Shown here: positions 26,470 through 34,680 of the stretch, one piece after another
How positions within the stretch are numbered: the stretch's first letter is position 1
Layout of the letters: each line of letters opens with the position of its first letter
Origin: Vogesella indigofera
Lineage (GTDB): Bacteria; Pseudomonadota; Gammaproteobacteria; Burkholderiales; Chromobacteriaceae
DNA: 64,000 bases
Direction: 5' to 3'
Assembly: GCF_003633895.1 (NCBI RefSeq)
Contig: NZ_RBID01000011.1
Coordinates: forward strand, 62,001 to 126,000
Translations under genes and position numbers: made by a program
Notes under the pieces: generated by a model
What the model was told of the DNA's origin: nothing
Databases searched by the model: none
The model's input: only the letters and a program-made list of their open reading frames with translations

Positions 26470-28056
26470 TCAATTCGCGATTTCGGCGCGGTCGCGGCCG
26501 TTGTGCTTGGCCGCGTACAGTGCCTTGTCGGCCTTTTCGAACAGGCTGCGCGTGGTGTCGTCTGCATGCGGCACTTGCGACAGCACACCGATGCTGCACG
26601 AGGCGCGGCCAACCGGGCTTTGCTGGTGAGGGATCTGCAGCAGCAGCAGTTGCTGGCGCAGGGTGGCGGCAATGTCCAGTGCCTGCTCGGGAGTGGCGCC
26701 GGGCAGCAGGATGGCGAACTCCTCGCCGCCGATGCGGGCGGCGAGGTCATGGCTGTTGCGGACGGCTTTTTCGACGACGGTGGCGATCTTTTTCAGCACG
26801 TCGTCACCGGCGGCGTGGCCGTAGTGGTCGTTGTAGCGCTTGAAGTAGTCGACATCGATGATGAGCAGGGCCAGCGGTTTGCGTGTCAGTTGTGCCTGTT
26901 GCAGGGTGAAGATGAAGCGGTCGTCAAAGTGGTGACGGTTGGCGAGGCCGGTCAGCTTGTCGGTGAGGGCGAGGCGTTTGAAGTGGCTCTGCTGCAGGAA
27001 GTAGTCGGTCACCGTGGCCAGCATGAGCAGCGTGATCAGCGAGGCCAGCGGCAGATACAGCTGCTGCAGTTGCAGCAGCAATACGGCGCCTGCCAGCAGG
27101 GTGGCACCGTAGATGGCGACGGCCTGGATGCTTTTTTCGCGGTAGCGCCGTCGCAGCAGGCATTGCCACAGCAGCGTCAGCCCGAGCAGCAGTGGCGGCA
27201 GGTAGGCGGCGTCCAGCGGGCGGACCAGGCTCTGGCTTTGCAGCGCCTGGGTGGTGGCGGCGTTGATGACGACGCCGCTGGTTGCCGGCCAGTCGGCCTG
27301 CATCGGTGTCAGGTGGCTGTCGCCGAGGCCGGAGGCGGTGGCGCCGATGAGTACGGTCTTGCCGGCCAGCGCCTCGATGTTGCCGTTGTGGTTGAGGATG
27401 TCGACAAAGGAGAGGCTGGGAAAACCGAGCTCGCCGTCCAGATGCGGTAGCAGGCGTTCGTCGTGGCGCTGCCAGCGATTGTTGAGAACCGGTGTGTCCA
27501 GTGCCATGACCTGGGGCGGCAGGCCGGCTAGCAAGGCGGTAAACGCCGGCCAGCGTGGCTGGCCCAGGCCGCTGGCGAGATAGGTGCGGCGGATCAGACC
27601 GTCCTGGTCCAGCGGGTAATCCATCATGCCGATGCCCTTGGCGGCATCGGCAAACATCCGCAGCGGCAGGGTTTCCACCAGCTGGTTGTTGCTGACCTCG
27701 GGGACGGCGGGCAGGAATACCTTGCCGTTGCGGCGCAGGGCGTCGACCAGCGCCTGATCGGATTCGGGGTTGGCCGACGGTTCGGCCAGCACCAGATCGA
27801 GGCCGACGGCCCGGGCATTGCCCAGTTTGTCGATGGCGCCGGCCAGCAGTTCGCGCGGCCACGGCCAGCGCCCCAGCTCGGCCAGGCTTTTCTCGTCGAT
27901 GGCCACGATAACGATATCGTCGCTGGCCGCTTGCGCCAGCAACTGACCGAGCCGGTCCTGAAACCAGAGGTCGAGGCGGTTGGGCAGCAGACTGACCAGC
28001 AGCACCAGTGCCGGCAGGATGAAGGCAGGCAGGCGCTTGGGAGTGTGGGGGCGCAT
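26470..28056 (-). CDS. CHASE2-GGDEF diguanylate cyclase
   Basis: A 528-residue membrane protein: first helix near 10-25, extracytoplasmic CHASE2 domain (about 30-275), three helices (about 285-365), then GGDEF. IGGEEF is near residue 440. The position of the inhibitory RxxD is NSHD, so product inhibition may be lost. It starts 5 bases after the LysM-FecR gene, and the CHASE2/FecR pairing is a recurrent operon in proteobacteria, usually with an adenylate cyclase; here the output is a GGDEF domain. Confidence 0.9.
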   Translation of the reverse strand: MRPHTPKRLPAFILPALVLLVSLLPNRLDLWFQDRLGQLLAQAASDDIVIVAIDEKSLAELGRWPWPRELLAGAIDKLGNARAVGLDLVLAEPSANPESDQALVDALRRNGKVFLPAVPEVSNNQLVETLPLRMFADAAKGIGMMDYPLDQDGLIRRTYLASGLGQPRWPAFTALLAGLPPQVMALDTPVLNNRWQRHDERLLPHLDGELGFPSLSFVDILNHNGNIEALAGKTVLIGATASGLGDSHLTPMQADWPATSGVVINAATTQALQSQSLVRPLDAAYLPPLLLGLTLLWQCLLRRRYREKSIQAVAIYGATLLAGAVLLLQLQQLYLPLASLITLLMLATVTDYFLQQSHFKRLALTDKLTGLANRHHFDDRFIFTLQQAQLTRKPLALLIIDVDYFKRYNDHYGHAAGDDVLKKIATVVEKAVRNSHDLAARIGGEEFAILLPGATPEQALDIAATLRQQLLLLQIPHQQSPVGRASCSIGVLSQVPHADDTTRSLFEKADKALYAAKHNGRDRAEIAN

Positions 28057-28061
28057 GCTGT

Positions 28062-29606
28062 TCAGTCTAGCAGCAAGATGTCATCCGGCTCTTGTGCCAG
28101 ATAGCCATCGGGAGTGGTGACGCGATAGCTGACCCGGTAGCGGCCGGGGAACAGGCGCTCCACCAGTTGCCAGCGCGGGGTGTCGCCATCCAGTTGCAGC
28201 GCTGGCTGCGGCTGGTCGAGCTGGGTCAGCCGCAGCTGGTAACGGGCGTTGGCCAGCGGGTAGGGGCGGGCGCTGAGCGTGGTGCCGCGGTAGTGGCTGG
28301 CCCGCCACCAGCCGGTGTCGGCCTGCAGCTGGTAGGTCTGGCTGTAGGGGCCGGGCTGCTGACTGGCGTCCAGGCGGGCGATCTGCCAGAACCAGTGACC
28401 GCCCTCCGGCAGGGTGAGACGATTGTCCTGCCGCGAGAAGTCATGCAGCAGCGGCTGGCTGAACGCCGCGTCCCGCGCCAGTCGTAACCGGTAGCGGCTG
28501 CCGGCATCGCCACTGACCACAAAACGCACGTCAAGGCTGCGCAGGCGGGCGTCGGGGGCCGGGCTGACGACCAGTGGCGGGGTCGGGAAGGCGTGCACGC
28601 TGAAGTCCTGGCTGGCAACGCGGCCTTGCAGGCCGTTGTCCAGCTCGCTGCGCGCCAGCAGCCGGTACTCGCCGTTGTCCAGCGCCGGATAGCTGTGATT
28701 GCTGGCGGCCGTTGTGTCGTCGACGATGCGGCGTTCCGGGATGGTGCGCAGCAATTGCACGGGATAGCGGCTGACGCCGGCCACCGGTGGCCACTGCAGG
28801 ATGGCGGGAGAAAACGCCTGCGTGCCGCCCAGCTGGCCGAGCTCTGGCGGAGGCGGCAGCGCCGTGCTCTTGCCCGGTACCTCGCCGCGACGGGTGACGC
28901 TGCCGAAGCCGCTGCCGATCTGTTCGCTGTAGCCGGCGGCGCTGACCTCCACCTGGCCCTCGCTCACCTCGGTGGCGGAGCGGCTGTCGTCGTCGACATT
29001 GACGCGGAAGACGGTGCCGCGCACTGCGGTAATCGCGCTCGGTGTCTGGATGGTGTGGCGATTGGGCATCAGCGGGTTCTTGCTGACATGGTTGTCGACG
29101 CTGCCGCGTTCGATATTCAGCCAGGTGGCATTGGCGCCGGTACTCGGGTAGTGCACCGCCTGCTGGATGGTGAAGCGGGCATTGGCGCCGATGCTGACCA
29201 GACTGCCGTCTTCCAGCAGCAGCTTCAGCAGGCTGTTGGGGCCGGTGCTGATGATGTGGCCGGCCTGTAGCGGATAGCTGTTGCCGTTGACCAGTGCCGT
29301 TTGCTGCTTGCCGTTGCCGAGGCTGGCGCTGCCGATCAGGTCGGTCACCGTGGCCTTGCCGGTGTGTTGCCGCATCCACTGCGTCGGGATGCGCACCACG
29401 CTGCCGGGTGTCAGGACATAAGGATCGCGGATGGCGTTTTTCTGCTGCAGCGCCGGGACGTGGGCAATCGAGCGCAGGTGCTGACGGGCGATGCTCCACA
29501 GCGTGTCACCACGCTGCACGGTATAGCGCCATTCATCGGTGTCGGCAGCCTGGGCCAGATGGGGGAGGCACAGCAAGAGTGGCAGCAGGATCGGTAGAGA
29601 ACGCAT
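28062..29606 (-). CDS. LysM-FecR domain periplasmic protein
   Basis: A 514-residue exported protein: signal peptide (1-20, ending AQA), LysM domain (about 27-75; VQRGDTLWSIARQHL) and FecR domain (about 110-230, with the TPSAITAVRGTVFRV core). The remaining 280 residues hold FnIII-like repeats. LysM anchors it to peptidoglycan; FecR domains act as periplasmic signal adaptors. It precedes the CHASE2-GGDEF gene by 5 bases, so it probably feeds an envelope signal to that cyclase. Confidence 0.88.
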   Translation of the reverse strand: MRSLPILLPLLLCLPHLAQAADTDEWRYTVQRGDTLWSIARQHLRSIAHVPALQQKNAIRDPYVLTPGSVVRIPTQWMRQHTGKATVTDLIGSASLGNGKQQTALVNGNSYPLQAGHIISTGPNSLLKLLLEDGSLVSIGANARFTIQQAVHYPSTGANATWLNIERGSVDNHVSKNPLMPNRHTIQTPSAITAVRGTVFRVNVDDDSRSATEVSEGQVEVSAAGYSEQIGSGFGSVTRRGEVPGKSTALPPPPELGQLGGTQAFSPAILQWPPVAGVSRYPVQLLRTIPERRIVDDTTAASNHSYPALDNGEYRLLARSELDNGLQGRVASQDFSVHAFPTPPLVVSPAPDARLRSLDVRFVVSGDAGSRYRLRLARDAAFSQPLLHDFSRQDNRLTLPEGGHWFWQIARLDASQQPGPYSQTYQLQADTGWWRASHYRGTTLSARPYPLANARYQLRLTQLDQPQPALQLDGDTPRWQLVERLFPGRYRVSYRVTTPDGYLAQEPDDILLLD

Positions 29607-29840
29607 GGGTGTGGTCGGCAGGCTGTTTTTATCAACTTGGCATTATAAGAGCTTGAAGCGTGCCGTGGTGGATATCGCGGCGTGCCGCGCTGCTTGCCGG
29701 CCAAGGGGGATGGCTGCCGTGCGGTATTGCTGCTTGGTGATGTGCGGCTAAACTATTGACGGCATTGTGATAATTGATTTCCCTTGGTGCGCCGGCTGGC
29801 CTAGCGTTAAAACAGGGTTGTTGATTGCAGGGAGTGTGTC

Positions 29841-30011
29841 ATGGATACCGTGTTGGAATGCAGCGTCTGTCTCGACAGCCTGCCGCCCGATAGTGGCGAG
29901 TGCGAGGTAACTGACTATGTGGCGCACTACTGTGGCCTGAACTGCTATGTGCGCTGGCACCAGCATGAAGTGCCGGGCGAGTCGCCGTCGGTGGTGGTAT
30001 TGCCCGGCTGA
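29841..30011 (+). CDS. DUF3330-like 56-residue Cys-rich protein
   Basis: Short gene reading MDTVLECSVCLDSLPPDSGE and continuing with EVTDYVAHYCGLNCYVRWHQ. The CxxC and CGLxCYxRW blocks match the DUF3330 family, best known as an accessory gene of mercury-resistance transposons. GCAGGGAG lies 7 bases before the ATG. It is probably a small zinc-ribbon protein. No mer gene or transposon is nearby. Confidence 0.7.
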   Translation: MDTVLECSVCLDSLPPDSGECEVTDYVAHYCGLNCYVRWHQHEVPGESPSVVVLPG

Positions 30012-30039
30012 GGCGCCGTACCGCGGGTGAACGTGGCAA

Positions 30040-30053
30040 AAGGTTGGCCGCAA
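30040..30053 (+). repeat. Iterated word AAGGTTGGCCGCAA, exact copy
   Basis: First exact copy in the window, in the gap between the DUF3330-like gene and gph. See the finding on this motif. Confidence 0.75.
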
Positions 30054-30082
30054 TGCCGTGATGGCATGGCGGCCTTGTCATG

Positions 30083-30733
30083 TCAGGACAGGTGAGGCAG
30101 TAGGGCCAGTGGCTGGTCGATGGTGATGTCGGCCTGCCAGCTGTCGGTGTCGTCGCTGTCGGCGATATAGCCCCAGTTGACCAGCACCGTTTTCATGCCG
30201 ACCGCACGGCCGGCCTGGATATCGCGCTCGGCATCGCCGACATACAGGCAGTGCTCCGGTGCGATGTCGATTTGCTGGGCCGCGTGCAGCATCGGTGCCG
30301 GGTCCGGCTTGGCGACGCCGACGGTGTCGCCGCTGACCACTACCGCCGGTGGCACCGCAAACGGCAGCGCCGGCACTAGCCGGTCGGTAAAGCGCATCGG
30401 CTTGTTGGTGACGATGCCCCACTTCAGGCCGCGGGCGTCGATCTCGTGCAGCAGCGCGTTGATGTCGTCAAACAGTACCGTTTCGTCGGCAAAGCTGTGC
30501 TCGTACAGATCGAGGAAACGCAGCCGGTATTCCTCGAAGCGCGGGTGGCTCTTGTCGATGCCGAAGCCGAGGCTGACCAGACCACGGGCGCCGTGGCTGG
30601 CGATCGGACGCACCGCGGTATACGGTTGCGGCGGCAGGCCTTCTTCGGCCAGCAGGCGGTTGAGAGCGGCGCCCAGGTCGCGGGCGGTGTCGGCCAGGGT
30701 GCCGTCAAGGTCAAACAGTACGGCCTTGATCAT
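30083..30733 (-). CDS. gph: Phosphoglycolate phosphatase (HAD family)
   Basis: A 216-residue HAD-superfamily phosphatase: motif I DLDGTLADT (8-16), motif II VTNKP (109-113), motif III Lys in KPDP and motif IV GDAERDI. The cap domain is C1 type. It most resembles Gph, which removes 2-phosphoglycolate formed in DNA repair or oxygenase chemistry; other small phosphate esters are possible. It lies downstream of ilvA on the same strand, separated by a 17-bp hairpin at 30757-30793. Confidence 0.82.
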   Translation of the reverse strand: MIKAVLFDLDGTLADTARDLGAALNRLLAEEGLPPQPYTAVRPIASHGARGLVSLGFGIDKSHPRFEEYRLRFLDLYEHSFADETVLFDDINALLHEIDARGLKWGIVTNKPMRFTDRLVPALPFAVPPAVVVSGDTVGVAKPDPAPMLHAAQQIDIAPEHCLYVGDAERDIQAGRAVGMKTVLVNWGYIADSDDTDSWQADITIDQPLALLPHLS

Positions 30734-30756
30734 GATTGCTGCGGTCTCCGGTAATG

Positions 30757-30793
30757 GCTTGCGGCCAACCTTGGGACAAGGTTGGCCGCAAGC
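30757..30793. repeat. Inverted pair of the iterated word, 17-bp hairpin
   Basis: GCTTGCGGCCAACCTTG-GGA-CAAGGTTGGCCGCAAGC, a perfect stem that contains two exact copies of AAGGTTGGCCGCAA in opposite orientation. It sits 13 bases after the ilvA stop and so may end ilvA transcription, although there is no T tract. Confidence 0.8.
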
Positions 30794-30805
30794 GGGCGGG
30801 GCGGT

Positions 30806-32335
30806 TCAGCGGACGGTCTTGCCGAGGAACAGCTTGTACGCCGGGTTGTTGGTTTCTTCCACGCACGGGTAGCCGAGGCTGTCGAGGAATTGCTGGAATG
30901 CGGCATTGTCCTCGCTTGGCACCTGGATGCCGACCAGCACGCGCGCGTAGTCGGCGCCGTGGTTGCGGTAGTGGAACAGGCTGATGTTCCAGTTGGTGTG
31001 CATCGCCTCCAGGAAGCGCATCAGCGCGCCCGGACGCTCCGGGAACTCGAAGCGGAACACGCGCTCGTCCTTCAGCTGCGGCGCGTGGCCGCCGACCAGG
31101 TGGCGGATGTGCAGCTTGGCCAGCTCGTTGTCGGTCAGGTCCAGCCCGTCCAACTCGTTGGCTTGCAGGTCGGCCACGATGCGGGCAACGTCTTCCTTGC
31201 CGCTGATCTGCACCCCGACAAACACGTGGGCGATGCTCGGATCGGCAAAGCGGTAGTTGAATTCGGTGATGTTGCGGTTGCCGACCACGCTGCAGAACTT
31301 CTTGAAGCTGCCCGGCTTCTCCGGGATGGTGACCGCGATCACCGCCTCACGGCGCTCGCCAAGCTCCGAACGCTCCGACACGTGGCGCAGGCGGTCGAAG
31401 TTCATGTTGGCGCCGCAGTTGATAGCGACAAAGGTCTTGCCGCTGCAGCCTTCGCGCTCGATGTAGGTCTTGACCGCCGCCACCGCCAGCGCGCCGGCCG
31501 GTTCGGTGATGGAGCGGGTGTCCTCGAAGATGTCCTTGATCGCGGCGCAGATGGCGTCGGTATCGACCAGCATGATCTCGTCCAGCAGCTCGCGGCAGAT
31601 GCGGAAGGTTTCCTCGCCCACCAGCTTCACCGCCACGCCATCGGCGAACAGGCCGACATCCTTCAGCTCGACGCGGTGGCCGGCCTCGATCGACTGCTTC
31701 ATGGCGTCGGAATCGACCGGCTGCACGCCGATGATCTTGATTTCCGGCTTCAGCCGCTTGATGTAGCTGGCGACGCCGGCGGCGAGGCCGCCGCCGCCGA
31801 TGGCGACGAATACCGCGTCGATCGGGCCGGGGTGCTGGCGCAGGATTTCCATGCCGATGGTGCCCTGGCCGGCGATCACGTCCGGGTCGTCAAACGGCGG
31901 GATGTAGGTCATGCCGTTTTCGGCCACCAGTTTCATGGTGTGCTGGTAGGCGTCGCTGAACGATTCGCCGGCCAGCACCACCTTGCCGCCGCGACGGGTG
32001 ACGCCGTCGATCTTCACCTGCGGGGTGGTGACCGGCATCACGATGGTGGCTTCACAGCCGATGCGCTGAGCCGACAGCGCCACGCCCTGCGCGTGGTTGC
32101 CGGCGCTGGCGGTAATCACGCCGCGGGCCAGTTGTTCCGGCGTCAGCTTGGACATCTTGTTGTAGGCGCCGCGCAGCTTGAACGAGAACACCGGCTGCAA
32201 GTCTTCGCGCTTGAGCAGAATGGTGTTGCCGGTGCGACGGCTGAGGTTGGCCGCCACGTCCAGCGGGCTCTCGATGGCCACGTCGTAGACGTTGGAGGTA
32301 AGAATGCGTTCTAGATAGTCCTTGGGATGCGGCAT
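30806..32335 (-). CDS. ilvA: Threonine ammonia-lyase, biosynthetic
   Basis: A 509-residue PLP enzyme that converts threonine to 2-oxobutanoate at the start of isoleucine synthesis. PLP Lys53 is in FSFKLRGAYNK; the Gly-rich phosphate loop is AIGGGGLAAG. Two ACT-like domains at about 330-410 and 425-505 match the long, isoleucine-inhibited biosynthetic form. Length is normal. It is divergent from the dacA/C-type gene; no ilv leader peptide was seen upstream. Confidence 0.95.
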   Translation of the reverse strand: MPHPKDYLERILTSNVYDVAIESPLDVAANLSRRTGNTILLKREDLQPVFSFKLRGAYNKMSKLTPEQLARGVITASAGNHAQGVALSAQRIGCEATIVMPVTTPQVKIDGVTRRGGKVVLAGESFSDAYQHTMKLVAENGMTYIPPFDDPDVIAGQGTIGMEILRQHPGPIDAVFVAIGGGGLAAGVASYIKRLKPEIKIIGVQPVDSDAMKQSIEAGHRVELKDVGLFADGVAVKLVGEETFRICRELLDEIMLVDTDAICAAIKDIFEDTRSITEPAGALAVAAVKTYIEREGCSGKTFVAINCGANMNFDRLRHVSERSELGERREAVIAVTIPEKPGSFKKFCSVVGNRNITEFNYRFADPSIAHVFVGVQISGKEDVARIVADLQANELDGLDLTDNELAKLHIRHLVGGHAPQLKDERVFRFEFPERPGALMRFLEAMHTNWNISLFHYRNHGADYARVLVGIQVPSEDNAAFQQFLDSLGYPCVEETNNPAYKLFLGKTVR

Positions 32336-32516
32336 GGTGATCGGTGTCCGGATGATGTCTTTTTTTGTGAATCACCAGATTAACAGGAACCAAGTGCCAG
32401 CGAAAAGCGCCGTAAGGCAAAGATTGCTGCATTGCGGCGGCAGTCGGCGCGGCGCGCGGGCTTGTTTTGTAAAGAAAAACCTGCGTCGCGGCGCGAATGA
32501 AGCGCGGGCTTGGGTG

Positions 32517-32522
32517 TATAAT
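32517..32522 (+). promoter_or_regulatory. Candidate -10 element (TATAAT)
   Basis: A perfect TATAAT 47 bases before the dac start codon, in the divergent gap with ilvA. No good -35 hexamer is at 17 bases, so this is tentative. Confidence 0.35.
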
Positions 32523-32569
32523 CCCCGGCTGCTTTGCCTTGAACCCACCCTAATCGTGTTTTGCCTCTG

Positions 32570-33712
32570 ATGAAAAAGATTACCTCTGCACTGCTTGTAG
32601 CCGCCTTGTCTCTCTCCACGCTGGCCCAGGCCAGTACCGCTTTCGTGCCGCCGGTTCCGGAAATCGCGGGGAAGGCGTATTTTCTGATGGACTATCAGAG
32701 TGGCCAGATCATCGCGGCCCGCGATCCGGACATGCGTGTCGAACCCGCCTCGCTGACCAAGCTGATGACGGCCTATCTCACCTTCAAGGCGCTGAAGGAA
32801 AAACGCCTGACGCTGGACCAGACGCTGACCGTGTCGCAGGTGGGCTGGAAGCAGGAAGGCTCGCGCATGTTCCTTGACCCGAAAGTGCCGGTCACGGTCG
32901 ACAACCTGATCAAGGGCATGATCGTGCAGTCCGGCAACGACGCCTGCGTGACTCTGGCCGAAGCCATTGCCGGCAGCGAACAGGTGTTCGCGCAGATGAT
33001 GACGGCCGAGGCCAAGCGCCTGGGCATGAAGGCCAGCAACTTCAAGAATTCCACCGGTCTGCCGGACCCCGAGCACTTTACCTCGGTGCGCGATCTGGCG
33101 ACGCTGTCGGCGGCGATCATCCATGATTTCCCGCAGTACTACCCGACCTATTCGATCAAGTCGTTTACCTATAACAACATCACCCAGCCGAACCGCAACC
33201 TGCTGCTGTACCGCGACCCGAACGTGGACGGTATGAAGACCGGTCACACCGAGGGCGCCGGTTACAACCTGATCGCCTCCAGCCGCCGCGACGGCCGCCG
33301 CGTGCTGTCGGTCGTGGTCGGCACCGCCAGCCCGGAAGCGCGCGCGGTGGAAAGCTCGAAATTGCTCAATTACGGCTTGCAGTTTTTCGAAACGCCCAAA
33401 TTGTATACTGCCGGACAAACCGTCTCGACGCTGCCGGTATACAAGGGCGCCGCCTCGACGCTGGCCATCGGCTTTGACCGCGACGTGCACATCACCGTCA
33501 GCAAGGGCGCAACCAGCCGCCTGAAGGCGGAAATGAAAACGCTGCAGCCGGTGATCGCGCCGATCAAGCAGGGCCAGGAAGTCGGCAAGCTGACCGTGTC
33601 GCTGGACGGCAAGGTACTGCTGGAGCGCCCGGTACAGGCCTTGAAGGCGGTGGAAGAGGGTGGCTTCTTCAGCCGCCTGTGGGATAGCCTCAAGTTGTGG
33701 CTGGGCTGGTAA
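32570..33712 (+). CDS. dacA: D-alanyl-D-alanine carboxypeptidase (PBP5/6 type)
   Basis: A 380-residue class C low-molecular-weight penicillin-binding protein that trims the terminal D-Ala of peptidoglycan stem peptides. Signal peptide 1-22 (AQA-ST), SxxK motif SLTK (61-64), SGN (121-123), KTGHTEGAG and a C-terminal beta domain ending in an amphipathic membrane anchor (FFSRLWDSLKLWLGW). The ATG at 32570 is used; an in-frame TTG lies 9 bases upstream. dacA versus dacC cannot be decided. It is followed by DUF493-lipB-lipA. Confidence 0.92.
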   Translation: MKKITSALLVAALSLSTLAQASTAFVPPVPEIAGKAYFLMDYQSGQIIAARDPDMRVEPASLTKLMTAYLTFKALKEKRLTLDQTLTVSQVGWKQEGSRMFLDPKVPVTVDNLIKGMIVQSGNDACVTLAEAIAGSEQVFAQMMTAEAKRLGMKASNFKNSTGLPDPEHFTSVRDLATLSAAIIHDFPQYYPTYSIKSFTYNNITQPNRNLLLYRDPNVDGMKTGHTEGAGYNLIASSRRDGRRVLSVVVGTASPEARAVESSKLLNYGLQFFETPKLYTAGQTVSTLPVYKGAASTLAIGFDRDVHITVSKGATSRLKAEMKTLQPVIAPIKQGQEVGKLTVSLDGKVLLERPVQALKAVEEGGFFSRLWDSLKLWLGW

Positions 33713-33721
33713 GCGGCCACG

Positions 33722-33755
33722 CAAGGTTGGCCGCACCTGACTGCGGCCAACCTTG
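33722..33755. repeat. Inverted pair of the iterated word, 14-bp hairpin
   Basis: CAAGGTTGGCCGCA-CCTGAC-TGCGGCCAACCTTG lies 9 bases after the carboxypeptidase stop, in terminator position. Each arm matches 13 of 14 bases of AAGGTTGGCCGCAA. No T tract. Confidence 0.8.
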
Positions 33756-33783
33756 AACATCAGGAATATTCGAGTACAGAACC

Positions 33784-34053
33784 ATGAGTGAAGAGCAGAA
33801 AGAGTTGATGGAGTTTCCGTGCCGCTTCCCGATCAAGGTGATGGGCGAGCAGCATCCGGACTTCCACCCCACCATTTTCGAAGTGGTGCGCCTGCACGCG
33901 CCGGATCTGGACATCACCGACATCGTGGCGCGTGACAGCTCCAGTGGCCGTTACGTGTCGCTGACCATCACAGTGACCGCGATGTCGCGCGAGCAGCTGG
34001 ACGACATTTACCGCGCGCTGTCCAGCCATTCCCTCGTCAAGTTTGCGCTGTAA
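33784..34053 (+). CDS. DUF493 (YbeD-like) protein
   Basis: An 89-residue cytoplasmic protein of the YbeD/DUF493 family, with an ACT/ferredoxin-like fold and proposed regulatory role. The family core PCRFPIKVMG and SSSGRYVSLTITVTA is visible. It lies directly before lipB, as in many proteobacteria, separated by 3 bases. Confidence 0.9.
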   Translation: MSEEQKELMEFPCRFPIKVMGEQHPDFHPTIFEVVRLHAPDLDITDIVARDSSSGRYVSLTITVTAMSREQLDDIYRALSSHSLVKFAL

Positions 34054-34056
34054 GTG

Positions 34057-34680
34057 ATGAGCCGCCTCGTCAAACAGCTGGGTCTGGTCGACTACACGCC
34101 GACCTGGCAGGCCATGCAGGCCTTCACCGACAGCCGCACGCCGGCGACGCCGGACGAGCTGTGGTGTGTCGAGCACCCGCCGGTGTACACCCTGGGCCTG
34201 GCCGGCAAGCCCGAGCACCTGATCATGCCCAGCAGCATCGAGGTGGTGAAGTGCGATCGTGGCGGCCAGGTTACCTACCACGGCCCCGGCCAGCTGGTGG
34301 TCTACCTGCTGATCGATTTCAAGCGCATGGGCATCGGCGTGCGCGAGCTGGTGCGCCGCATCGAGCAGGCGATCATCGACATGCTGGGTGAGCTGGGCAT
34401 TGCCGCCTACGGCGATGTCAACGCCCCCGGGGTCTATGTCGGTGGCGAGAAGATCGCGTCGCTGGGCCTGCGCATCAAGAACGGTGCCGTCTACCACGGG
34501 CTGAGCCTGAACGTGGACATGGACCTGACGCCGTTCCTGTGGATCAACCCTTGCGGCTATGCCGGCCTCAAGGTCACGCAAATCAAAGAACAAGGCGTTG
34601 CGCTGACCGTTGCGCAAGCCGCCGAACGGCTGCTGCCGCAGCTGGAGCGACACCTGACGGTGATGAAGGAGACAGCATGA
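34057..34680 (+). CDS. lipB: Octanoyl-[acyl-carrier-protein]:protein transferase
   Basis: A 207-residue transferase that moves the octanoyl chain from ACP to lipoyl domains. Family motifs are [28 protein letters not shown], the catalytic Lys in [11 protein letters not shown] and the Cys in NPCGYAGL. The ATG at 34057 is taken; a GTG 3 bases earlier is in frame. It overlaps lipA by ATGA. Confidence 0.95.
   Translation: MSRLVKQLGLVDYTPTWQAMQAFTDSRTPATPDELWCVEHPPVYTLGLAGKPEHLIMPSSIEVVKCDRGGQVTYHGPGQLVVYLLIDFKRMGIGVRELVRRIEQAIIDMLGELGIAAYGDVNAPGVYVGGEKIASLGLRIKNGAVYHGLSLNVDMDLTPFLWINPCGYAGLKVTQIKEQGVALTVAQAAERLLPQLERHLTVMKETA

Noticed and set aside
30782-32314. 510-codon frame opposite ilvA, and similar long frames opposite the GGDEF-EAL gene, lipA and guaC
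   Set aside because: Antisense shadows of GC-rich codons in strong, conserved genes; no family likeness.
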